Of a DNA stretch of 64,000 nucleotides, positions 1 through 7,517 are shown one piece after another. Within the stretch, counting starts at the first letter, position 1. Each line of letters begins with the position of its first letter. The translations under genes and the position numbers were made by a program. The DNA comes from Panacagrimonas sp046594215 (GTDB lineage Bacteria > Pseudomonadota > Gammaproteobacteria > Nevskiales > Nevskiaceae), in the NCBI GenBank assembly GCA_046594215.1, contig JBKJPX010000014.1, forward strand, positions 92,155-156,154, read 5' to 3'. Under the pieces are notes generated by a model. It ran no database searches and was not told the DNA's origin. It worked only from the letters and a program-made list of their open reading frames with translations.

Positions 1-454
1 CGGAGATCTCCGGCGCCGGGTGGTCCGGGCGGAAAGTCGGCGAGCAGCCCAGGTGGGTGCAGGACCCGATCAGGACGAGGACCTCTGGCTTGAGCGCGCG
101 TGCGTCGCCCTTGATGTAGTCCGGCTGCTGCGGCTGCTCGTTGTCGGGATCCGCGAGGTCGCCCTTGACCTGGGCCAGGCCCGCAAGCATCTCGGGCGTG
201 CGCTTGATGATCCAAACCGGCTTGCCGCGCCAGGCAACGTTGAGCTTCTGACCCGGCTCGAGCAGCGAAATGTCCTGCGTCACCGGCGCGCCGAGGGCCT
301 TCGCGCGCTCGCTGGGCTTGAGAGAGGCGAGAAACGGCCAGGCCACGAAACCCACACCGACCGCGCCGACGCCGCTGGTCGCGAGCGTAAGGAACCGCCG
401 ACGCCCCGGGTCCACACCGGAACCCGTGGCATTGGCCACGCTTTGCGTGCTCAT
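1..454 (-). CDS. petA: Ubiquinol-cytochrome c reductase iron-sulfur subunit (Rieske), N-terminal part
   Basis: This is the Rieske [2Fe-2S] subunit of the cytochrome bc1 complex, which passes electrons from ubiquinol to cytochrome c1 at the periplasmic face of the inner membrane. The frame reads from an ATG at 454 and runs off the window edge, giving 151 residues. It opens with a twin-arginine-like RRRFL followed by one hydrophobic segment, as expected for a Tat-exported, membrane-anchored Rieske protein. Near the truncated end it carries the first cluster-binding box CTHLGC. The second box (CxCHGS) must lie outside the window. The rest of a petABC operon would be expected beyond base 1. The identification is secure; only the 3' end is missing. 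Confidence 0.95.
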   Translation of the reverse strand, partial: MSTQSVANATGSGVDPGRRRFLTLATSGVGAVGVGFVAWPFLASLKPSERAKALGAPVTQDISLLEPGQKLNVAWRGKPVWIIKRTPEMLAGLAQVKGDLADPDNEQPQQPDYIKGDARALKPEVLVLIGSCTHLGCSPTFRPDHPAPEIS

Positions 455-673
455 CAAATCAAGCCCCCTGCGAAAGGATGGAAAACAGCTGGCGGGGGAC
501 CTGGGTTGGAGCACCACGTTCTTGCGAGCGCCCCGCCTAGCGCGGGAATTATACGTCCCGATCTGCGCGTCGGTAAGGCACGGCGATCCCGAATGTTGCC
601 CAGATCGCACGCTTGACCTGACCCAGACGCGTCGGCAGATTGCAAGACCGCCTCATCACTAGCCGTCGCCCCC

Positions 674-2152
674 ATGCTGCGATCCATCCTGATTTCCCTG
701 CTGACCGTCGTAGCGCTCTGCGCATGCGGCGGCGGGGGCGGGGGCCCATCGGACCCGCCTCCGATCGTCGGTCGGACCTGCACGCTGGAACCGGACACGG
801 CCGCGCTGCAACGGCCGGCCGTGGCGGCCAACATCCTGTTCCTGATCACCGAGGACCAGGGGACGCAGATGGGGGCGCTCGGAACCCCGGGCCTTGCCAC
901 TCCGAACGAAGACGCGCTGGCGGCGGCCGGCAGCTTGCTCACCAATGCGCATGTGACGCTCGCGACCTGCACCGGATCCAAGTCTTCCATCTTCACGGGG
1001 TTGAGCAACCACAACTCCGGCGCCAACGGCAACGTGCAGGAGTACGTCGGGTCGGCGGAGCAACTTGCTGCCGAGAATCCGCCCTGGCTGAAAGATCCAG
1101 CCTCGGCGTACAACCAGAACAAGATCCACACGGACATCCCGACGCTCATCGAGATCCTGCACGCCGCCGGCTTCTACACCGGGCTGCACAACAAGTTCCA
1201 CCTCGCCCCGCACACCAAGTTTCCCTACGACCAGTGGGATGCGCGCAACAGCTCCTACATCCAGATCAAGGAATTCATCGCCACCGCCCAGGCGCAGGGC
1301 AAGCGCTGGTTCCTTACCCACGTGATCCAGGATTCCCACCGTCCCTACCCGGACAGCACCACCGCTCCTATCACGGTGGACCCCGCACTGGTCGAACTGC
1401 CCGCTTTCCTGCCCGACACGCCCGAGATCCGCAGGGACTGGGCGGAATACCTCGAGGCCATCAAGCACGCCGACAACAATTTCGGCGAGGCCCTGCGGGC
1501 GCTGCAGGATTCGGGCGCCGCCCCCGACACCCTGGTGGTTTTCATGGGCGACCACGGACCGAGCTATCACCGCGCCAAGCTGTCGACTTACGGGTTCGGC
1601 CTACGCGCGCCAGTCGTCTTTCGCGGTCCGGGCGTGGTCGCGGCCGTGCGCGACGAGCTCTTCAGCAACGTCGACATGATGGTGACGATGCTCGACATGC
1701 TCGGCTACGCCGCGCCGCCGACACAGGGCATCTCGTTCCGGTCCGTTCTGGCCGGCACCGCGACCACCCCGCCGCGCAGCTGCCTCATCGGCGAGACCAA
1801 TTCGGACCGTTCCATCTTTGACGGTCGCTACCGCCTGTTAGAGACGCCCATCGCGAACGACACCAACATGCCCGACGACAATCGCTTGTTCGTGCCCTGG
1901 CGCAACAGGGTCTATCAGGAAATCGTCTCGAAGAAGGACATGCCCGGGTTCGCCGAGGCCTATCGCCTGCTCGATCTCTCGGACAGAAATCTGACCCAAT
2001 TCGCGCGACCCGCCTACGAGTTCTACGACGACTCGAACGATCCCTGGGAGGTCCATGATCTCGGGGGCGACGCCGCGTTCGCTGCCGAACGCGCACGACT
2101 GGCTGCCCTGCTCGATCGCTGGCGGGCGGAGACCCGGGACACGCCGCGATGA
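674..2152 (+). CDS. Sulfatase-family (alkaline-phosphatase-like) lipoprotein with variant active site
   Basis: The 492-aa product belongs to the sulfatase/alkaline phosphatase superfamily, which hydrolyses sulfate or phosphate esters. The N-terminus is a lipoprotein signal (hydrophobic run, then LCAC) followed by a glycine-rich linker, so it is probably outside the cytoplasm. Family landmarks are an N-terminal metal site reading ITEDQG (usually a DD pair), a MGDHG box around residue 295, and a following GLRAPVVFRGPGV. The nucleophile region reads CTGSKSSIFTG. The Cys that would become formylglycine is kept, but the canonical C-x-P-S-R is changed at the Pro and Arg positions, so activity or maturation is uncertain. 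The stop overlaps the next start by 4 bases (ATGA), coupling it to a glycosyltransferase. A role in trimming or modifying a surface glycan is inferred from the capsule genes beside it. Confidence 0.82.
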   Translation: MLRSILISLLTVVALCACGGGGGGPSDPPPIVGRTCTLEPDTAALQRPAVAANILFLITEDQGTQMGALGTPGLATPNEDALAAAGSLLTNAHVTLATCTGSKSSIFTGLSNHNSGANGNVQEYVGSAEQLAAENPPWLKDPASAYNQNKIHTDIPTLIEILHAAGFYTGLHNKFHLAPHTKFPYDQWDARNSSYIQIKEFIATAQAQGKRWFLTHVIQDSHRPYPDSTTAPITVDPALVELPAFLPDTPEIRRDWAEYLEAIKHADNNFGEALRALQDSGAAPDTLVVFMGDHGPSYHRAKLSTYGFGLRAPVVFRGPGVVAAVRDELFSNVDMMVTMLDMLGYAAPPTQGISFRSVLAGTATTPPRSCLIGETNSDRSIFDGRYRLLETPIANDTNMPDDNRLFVPWRNRVYQEIVSKKDMPGFAEAYRLLDLSDRNLTQFARPAYEFYDDSNDPWEVHDLGGDAAFAAERARLAALLDRWRAETRDTPR

Positions 2153-3015
2153 GGGTGGGCTTGGCGGCGATCGTCCGCAACGAGGTCAGCTACCTTCTGG
2201 AGTGGATCGCCTGGCACCAGAACCTCGGCTTCAACCAGTTCTGGATCAGCGACAACCAGAGCGACGACGGCACGCTGGAACTGCTCGAGGACCTGCAGAC
2301 CGCGGGCGTCGTGCGGCTGCACCGTCAGCCGCGCGAGAAGATGGCCCAGATCACGGCCTACAATTTCATGCTCTCGCGCTGGAGGCAGGACCTGGATCGC
2401 GTCGCGTTCCTCGACGCGGATGAATTCCTGGTCAGCAACGACGGACGCAACCCGCTGGACCATCTCGAAGACCTGATCGCGCCTAAACAGGTGGGTGCGA
2501 TTGCGGTGGCCTGGCGCCTGTTCGGCTCGTCCGGCCACGAGCATCGGACCGAGGGGCTCGTGATCGAGCGCTTCACGCGCTGCGCGCCGGACGAGCACGC
2601 CAAGTGCCGCTTCTTCAAGAGTTACTGCAAGCCCGCGCTGATCGCCGAGCAGCGCGTCCATCACGCGATCCTCGCGAAAAAGGCAGGCTATCTCGACACG
2701 GCGGGCAAGCCGGTCGAGTTCGTCAACCTGGACGGCAAACCGCTGAAGCACGGTGGCGGCCTGAAACGGGAGCCCGGACCGGGAACGGTCCGCGTGCACC
2801 ACTACATCGTGAAGTCGCTGGAGGAGTACACGCGCTTCAAGCAGAAGCGGGGGGACGCTCACACCGACCCGCATCACGACCGTGGCATCGCGTACTTCCG
2901 CAATCACGACAGCAACGAGCTCGAGTGCCTTGCGGCCCTGCCCTATCTCGAGCAGACCCGCCAGGGCATCGCGCGCCTGCGCAGCCTGTTGCCGCCCAGA
3001 TCGCGGGACGCCTGA
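2149..3015 (+). CDS. Glycosyltransferase family 2-like protein
   Basis: This 288-aa cytoplasmic protein resembles GT-A fold glycosyltransferases of the Glyco_tranf_2_4/GT92-like group. The start reads VGLAAIVRNE, then ISDNQSDDGT, where nucleotide-sugar binding is expected, and a DxD metal motif within FLDADEF at about residue 90. There is no membrane segment. The ATG overlaps the sulfatase stop by 4 bases, so the two are probably translated together. The gene ends 50 bases before the convergent OPX gene of the capsule export operon, and building or decorating the same polysaccharide is the likely role. The sugar donor and acceptor cannot be read from the sequence. Confidence 0.82.
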   Translation: MRVGLAAIVRNEVSYLLEWIAWHQNLGFNQFWISDNQSDDGTLELLEDLQTAGVVRLHRQPREKMAQITAYNFMLSRWRQDLDRVAFLDADEFLVSNDGRNPLDHLEDLIAPKQVGAIAVAWRLFGSSGHEHRTEGLVIERFTRCAPDEHAKCRFFKSYCKPALIAEQRVHHAILAKKAGYLDTAGKPVEFVNLDGKPLKHGGGLKREPGPGTVRVHHYIVKSLEEYTRFKQKRGDAHTDPHHDRGIAYFRNHDSNELECLAALPYLEQTRQGIARLRSLLPPRSRDA

Positions 3016-3064
3016 GGTTCACGCGGGCTTCGCCGCGCCCCTGATCGGGACGCGGCGTCCGGAC

Positions 3065-4897
3065 CTAGAGCCGTGCGAGCACGCCCGCCGCGATGGCGAT
3101 CTGGTAGATCACCTGGATGACGTCCTTGCCGAACTGGAAGTGCTTGGTGTCGACGCCCGGCAGCACCATGATCTCGTCGCCGGGTTCGACCCGTTCCGAC
3201 ATCACGAAGCCGCTGCCCTCCTCCGACGCAATCTCGCCGGACGGCCGCATCAGAAGCACCCGCTCGCCCGTGGATTTCTGGATCAGGCCGCCGGCCTGGT
3301 TGATGTAGTCGCTCACGTAGTAGCCCTTGCGCCAGACGAAGGCGTTGGGCAGGAACACCTCGCCGTGCACCTGCACAAGATTGCTCAGCCGCGGGATACG
3401 CACGACGTCGCCATCCTCCAGCGCGATCGTCGAAGGATCGACATCCCGCGGCAGCACGACCTGGCCCCTGGGCTTTATCTTGCGGGCGCGCTCGATGAAC
3501 TGGAGCACGAGCTGCGCCTCCTGCGTCCTCAGCGCGGCTTCCTCCGTCGTGGTCGAACGGGCCGCGAGCACGGCCTGTTCGAGCTTGGCCAGCATCTGGT
3601 CCAGCACTTCCTTCTGGCGCGCCGCGATGCTCTTGCGATAAAGCTGGATGCCGAACTTCTCGGACTGCGGCGAATACTTCACCTGCTTGAGCATGTCGGC
3701 CAGCGTGGCCGAATACGGCAGGATGTACTGCCCCGCGCCCTCATGCTCACCTTCGAGCGAGATCGCGATCTGGCCGATGAGACGGTCGGCCGTCACCTCG
3801 ATGTAATCCCCGGTCACCACCGGTCCGTCCAGCGCCGGATCGCCCACCGGCACGTAGATCACCTCGCGCCGTGCCCCCTTGCTGCGCGTCACGCTCACGT
3901 TGGTTGCGCGACCGTTGACGCCTGCCATTGCCAGCAACTCGGCCACGGTCGCGCCGGGCCGGAACTCGAACTGCGCCGGACTTGCGACCAGTCCCTGCAC
4001 CATGGCGGTCGAGCCGATCGGCCCGACGAAGATGCTGTCGCCGTCGCGCAGCTGGACCTGCGCCAAGGACCCTTTCACGAGGAAATCGTAGAGGTCGACC
4101 TGTGTGACGGTCTGCGAGCCGCGCAGCACGCGCACGTCGATGTAGCTCCCGGACAAGGGGTCGATGCCACCGGCGCGGTCGAGGAAATTGAGCAGCGAGT
4201 CGGAGGCATAACCCGGATACAGGCCGGGTCGGCGAACGAAGCCGGAGACGAATACCTTGACCGGGACCGCAGCCGCCAGCGTCGCGTAGACCCCGACCTC
4301 GTCGCGATAGGTGCGGCGCACCTCGCGCTTGACCGCGTCGTTGAGTTCACCGTTGCGCACGTTGAGCACCCGCACCGGCCCCACGCGCGGAATGAAGATG
4401 TTGCCCTGCGCGTCGACCGGAACGATCAACTGCGCGTCGACAGCACCCCACAGCTTCACGTCGACCTGGTCGCCGACGCTGATCAGGTAATCCGGGTTGA
4501 ACCCCTTGAACGACTCGGTGGCAAACCGACCCTGAAAGAGGCTGCGACCGAACACCGGCGCCTCCGACAGTCCAATTTCGGTCACCTGCGCATCGGGAAT
4601 CGTTGGGGTGAACTCGTCCGACGTGCCGTCTGGCTGGCGCGGCGGGATGACACCGCGCTGGGGCGCCGCGATCGTCTGCGGCGCGTTGGAGAAGAACGGC
4701 TCCGCCGGGGTGGCGGGCGTGGCTCCCTGGGCCGTTGCACCGGCGTTCGCGCCGCCGGCGGGCGGCTGCTGTCCCTGTGCCTGGTTCTGGACCGGGATCC
4801 TGGGCGTACCGGGCGCCCCGTAGTTCGGCAACTGCGCAACGCTGAGAACGGGCAACAGGGCCGCCGTCAGAAACACACCGATTTTTCTCAGCTTCAT
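3065..4897 (-). CDS. Outer-membrane polysaccharide export protein (OPX, KpsD/Wza-like) with SLBB domains
   Basis: This 610-aa periplasmic/outer-membrane protein belongs to the polysaccharide export (OPX) family that forms the exit channel for capsule. It has a cleavable signal ending at LSVAQ with no lipobox Cys. That is the KpsD pattern rather than the Wza lipoprotein pattern. A Pro/Gln/Ala-rich linker follows (residues ~25-75). Then comes the Poly_export core starting near ISVGDQVDVKLWG (~140), followed by several SLBB-type beta-grasp segments (around VFVSGFVRRPGLYPG, MVQGLVASPAQF and VQVHGEVFLP). Four bases separate it from the PCP gene upstream in the same operon. Length fits KpsD-type proteins. 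kpsD is the likely symbol, but it is left blank because the OPX subtype cannot be fixed by eye. Confidence 0.9.
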   Translation of the reverse strand: MKLRKIGVFLTAALLPVLSVAQLPNYGAPGTPRIPVQNQAQGQQPPAGGANAGATAQGATPATPAEPFFSNAPQTIAAPQRGVIPPRQPDGTSDEFTPTIPDAQVTEIGLSEAPVFGRSLFQGRFATESFKGFNPDYLISVGDQVDVKLWGAVDAQLIVPVDAQGNIFIPRVGPVRVLNVRNGELNDAVKREVRRTYRDEVGVYATLAAAVPVKVFVSGFVRRPGLYPGYASDSLLNFLDRAGGIDPLSGSYIDVRVLRGSQTVTQVDLYDFLVKGSLAQVQLRDGDSIFVGPIGSTAMVQGLVASPAQFEFRPGATVAELLAMAGVNGRATNVSVTRSKGARREVIYVPVGDPALDGPVVTGDYIEVTADRLIGQIAISLEGEHEGAGQYILPYSATLADMLKQVKYSPQSEKFGIQLYRKSIAARQKEVLDQMLAKLEQAVLAARSTTTEEAALRTQEAQLVLQFIERARKIKPRGQVVLPRDVDPSTIALEDGDVVRIPRLSNLVQVHGEVFLPNAFVWRKGYYVSDYINQAGGLIQKSTGERVLLMRPSGEIASEEGSGFVMSERVEPGDEIMVLPGVDTKHFQFGKDVIQVIYQIAIAAGVLARL

Positions 4898-4900
4898 TCC

Positions 4901-6004
4901 CTACTCCCGGTGGTCCTGGATGATGACCACAAGCATGCCGCCAATCAGATACAGAATATGCAGCAAGGCCACCGCCGTCGCGGTGCCATACAGGCGTCGT
5001 GGACGGGTGGAATCCTCGGGCAAGGTGGGCGCCGACACCAGCACGAGATGCTTCACCTTTCGCGAAGCGTCGAGCTTTGCGGCTTCCAGCGTCGCCAGCC
5101 CCGTTTGGTAGATGTCGGTGGCCACCTGTACGTTCACCTGCAGTTCCCTGTAACCCACCACCAAGCTGTTGAGGGCGCCCGTACCGCCGGTGTGAACCTG
5201 CTTGGAACGCTCCTGCTCGATCTGCAGCGCAAGCGCGTTGATTCGCGAACGCGCCGTCAGCGCCTCGGGCGCGGTGTCGCTCAGGTAACTGCGCAGTGCC
5301 TTGAGCTGCGTCTTCTGGCGCGCCAATTCCTGCTGCAGCGCGCCGATCACCTGCGACACCGAAGCGGTTTCCTGCTCGGGGTTCAGCATTTCGTGCTTGT
5401 CCTGGTACGCGATCAGGTCGTTCGCCGCGTCGACCAGCCGCCTATTCGATTTCTCGACCTCGTTCTGCGCAAACCGGACCTGCTCGCGCGCCAGGCTCTG
5501 GCCCACCTCGTTTACAAACTGTTCCGCGTGCTCCACCACAGCTTGGCCCATCTTCTGAGCATAGACCGGGTCGAAGCCCTGCACCGCCAAGTCCAGCGAC
5601 AGCGAATCCTTGTCGATCTGGGCGTCGACGTGCCCGAGAAAATACTCGACGAAGGATTCGTGCGAAGCGTGCGCGGACAGGCGCGAAAACGGATCGACAC
5701 TGCCGTCGGTGAAGTGTTCGCGCAGGTGGAGGGTCTGGTCGAGGTAATCGACCATCGCGGGCGATTCGATGAAGCGCTTCACCAGTTCGACGTCGAGGGC
5801 GGAGTTGCCAGGCGCGAGCGAAAGCAGGCCCAGGTCAAGTCCGCTGCCTCGCGACGAATCGCGCTCGACGATCAGCCGAGCCTCGGAGACGTAGCGATCG
5901 CTGGCGAAGAACGCAAGGTAGATCGCCAGGATCAAGGACGGCAACAGCACGCCGATGACGTAACTCGGATTGTTGCGGATGAACGCGATCAGGCGGGTTT
6001 TCAC
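4901..6004 (-). CDS. kpsE: Capsule polysaccharide export inner-membrane protein (KpsE-like PCP)
   Basis: This 367-aa polysaccharide co-polymerase-type protein links the KpsMT transporter to the outer-membrane channel. There is a transmembrane helix near the start (about residues 13-33, YVIGVLLPSLILAIYLAFF). A long periplasmic coiled-coil region runs from ~165 to ~290 and is rich in Glu, Gln, Ala and Arg. A second helix lies near the C-terminus, followed by a very short cytoplasmic tail. The start is taken as the GTG at 6004, which overlaps the kpsT stop as GTGA; the open frame extends much further upstream but only as a shadow of kpsT. The order kpsM-kpsT-kpsE-OPX matches ABC-dependent (group 2/3) capsule systems. 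Confidence 0.88.
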   Translation of the reverse strand: MKTRLIAFIRNNPSYVIGVLLPSLILAIYLAFFASDRYVSEARLIVERDSSRGSGLDLGLLSLAPGNSALDVELVKRFIESPAMVDYLDQTLHLREHFTDGSVDPFSRLSAHASHESFVEYFLGHVDAQIDKDSLSLDLAVQGFDPVYAQKMGQAVVEHAEQFVNEVGQSLAREQVRFAQNEVEKSNRRLVDAANDLIAYQDKHEMLNPEQETASVSQVIGALQQELARQKTQLKALRSYLSDTAPEALTARSRINALALQIEQERSKQVHTGGTGALNSLVVGYRELQVNVQVATDIYQTGLATLEAAKLDASRKVKHLVLVSAPTLPEDSTRPRRLYGTATAVALLHILYLIGGMLVVIIQDHRE

Positions 6005-6675
6005 TTTTGATCCTGGAGATAATCGTCGATCGCGCGGGAAATCTGGTCGTAGTAGCGAATTTCGCCGTTGCGGATGTACAGACCGGCCTCGCACCACTGG
6101 CGCAGCGTTCCCATGCTGTGGCTGACGAGAATGATGCTGGCCCGCGCCACGAGATCCTTGAATGCGGCGTCCGCGCGCTCGCGGAACTTCTGATCGCCGG
6201 CAGACGTGACCTCGTCGAGGAGGTAGCAGTCGTAGTCGAAGGCCATGCTCACCGCAAAGCTCAGACGACTGCGCATGCCCGATGAATACGTCGACAACGG
6301 CTGCTCGAAGAAATCGCCGAGCTCCGAGAATTCCTTGACGAACTCGAGGCGATCTTTCATCACTTCCCGGCCGTCGCCGCGAATCCTGCAGACGAACTTG
6401 GCGTTCTCGCGGCCCGTCAAAGCCGCCGAAAAGCCACTGGAGAGGCCTACCGGCGGGGATAGGCTGGCATGGCTGATCACCCGGCCCCGATCGGGCGTGT
6501 CGACCCCGGACAGCAGGCGGATCAGCGTCGACTTGCCGGCTCCGTTGCGCCCTACGATCCCGATGTTCTTGCGCGCCGGCAGCTCCAGGTTCACGTCGCG
6601 ATACACCCAGTAACGGCTGCCGTCCGGCCGCACGTAGCACTTGGACACCCCTTCCAGCGTGATCAGCGTCGTCAT
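6001..6675 (-). CDS. kpsT: Capsule polysaccharide ABC transporter ATP-binding protein
   Basis: This 224-aa ATPase energises capsule export through KpsM. All nucleotide-binding elements are visible: Walker A GRNGAGKST (~40-48), signature YSSGM (~129), Walker B YLLDEV followed by the SAGD loop (~151-160), and the switch His in ILVSHS (~182). The length and the short N-terminal lead-in are typical of KpsT/Wzt-N proteins without a carbohydrate-binding extension. That points to a group-2-like system in which the glycan is not recognised by the ATPase. The gene overlaps kpsM by 4 bases upstream and the KpsE-like gene by 4 bases downstream, so the set is almost certainly co-translated. Confidence 0.95.
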   Translation of the reverse strand: MTTLITLEGVSKCYVRPDGSRYWVYRDVNLELPARKNIGIVGRNGAGKSTLIRLLSGVDTPDRGRVISHASLSPPVGLSSGFSAALTGRENAKFVCRIRGDGREVMKDRLEFVKEFSELGDFFEQPLSTYSSGMRSRLSFAVSMAFDYDCYLLDEVTSAGDQKFRERADAAFKDLVARASIILVSHSMGTLRQWCEAGLYIRNGEIRYYDQISRAIDDYLQDQK

Positions 6676-7517
6676 GAGGACAGGCGGTGCAGGTTACTGC
6701 GATAGGCGCCGAGTCCGAACAGGAGCAGCCCGAAGGACCACATGCTCAGGTACAGCCAACTGCAGGGCGAGGTGTACTCGCTCAGCATCGCGTCGCGGCC
6801 CAGGTCGAGCGCGTGCGCCAACGGATTCCACAGGATGTAGGGGCGGAGGCGGTCGGGCACCACATCGACCGTGTAGAAAACGCCTGACAGGAAGAACAGC
6901 GGCCGATCGAGCAGGGTGAACACGCGACGGAGATTGTCGCTGCGGGTGCTGTAGACGTCTGCGATCAGGCCCATGCCCTGGGTGAACACGAACAACAAGC
7001 CAATGACGCCGATGAATGCCAGGGGATCCTCGAAGTCGATCTTGAGATCGAAGAGATGCAGGCCCAGCGTGGTCAGCATCAGCACGAATACGAGCAGCAC
7101 GAACTCGATCGCCGAGCGGACCAGGATGATGTCGATCGGCCGCACTTCCCGGTAGTTGAAGACACCGCGAAAGGACCGCATCGCGCCCATCGCCTGGTGG
7201 AACGACTGCTGGTACATGAAGTACGGGAGGATGCCGATCAGGAAGAAGTACTGGCCTGAAACGCCGTAGATCTCCTTGCCGCCCGAACCGAGAAGGGCCC
7301 GTGACTCGTTCATGATCATCACGAGCGCAAGCGGCTGGACGACCGCCCACACGTAGCCGCCGCGGAACGTGCCATATCGGTTGCGCACCTCGCGAATGAC
7401 GAGCGCGACCAGTGCGTCGGCGAAGACCTGCAGGTGTCCGCGCGGCGGCCCCGGCGGCGGCCGCACGAGCCCCGGGACGCCGGCAAAGCCTTCCACCTGG
7501 GTGGTGGGTTCGCTCAC
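6672..7517 (-). CDS. kpsM: Capsule polysaccharide ABC transporter permease
   Basis: This 281-aa ABC-2 type permease is the membrane half of the capsule exporter. An N-terminal cytoplasmic Pro-rich tail (~30 residues) leads to the typical interface helix (REVRNRYGTFRGGYVWAVV). About six hydrophobic segments follow, ending close to the C-terminus. The pattern matches KpsM/Wzm/ABC2_membrane proteins in length and layout. It starts with ATGA overlapping the stop of the upstream glycosyltransferase and ends by overlapping kpsT. The substrate is presumably the polysaccharide made by the glycosyltransferases on either side. Confidence 0.93.
   Translation of the reverse strand: MSEPTTQVEGFAGVPGLVRPPPGPPRGHLQVFADALVALVIREVRNRYGTFRGGYVWAVVQPLALVMIMNESRALLGSGGKEIYGVSGQYFFLIGILPYFMYQQSFHQAMGAMRSFRGVFNYREVRPIDIILVRSAIEFVLLVFVLMLTTLGLHLFDLKIDFEDPLAFIGVIGLLFVFTQGMGLIADVYSTRSDNLRRVFTLLDRPLFFLSGVFYTVDVVPDRLRPYILWNPLAHALDLGRDAMLSEYTSPCSWLYLSMWSFGLLLFGLGAYRSNLHRLSS

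Noticed and set aside
2882..6010. 1042-codon plus-strand open frame over the capsule export genes
   Set aside because: It is a shadow of the OPX and KpsE-like genes in GC-rich sequence; it is His/Arg/Leu-rich with no motif.
4901..6640. 579-codon frame that would extend the KpsE-like protein
   Set aside because: The extension is a shadow of kpsT; the GTGA overlap and the first membrane helix mark the start at 6004.
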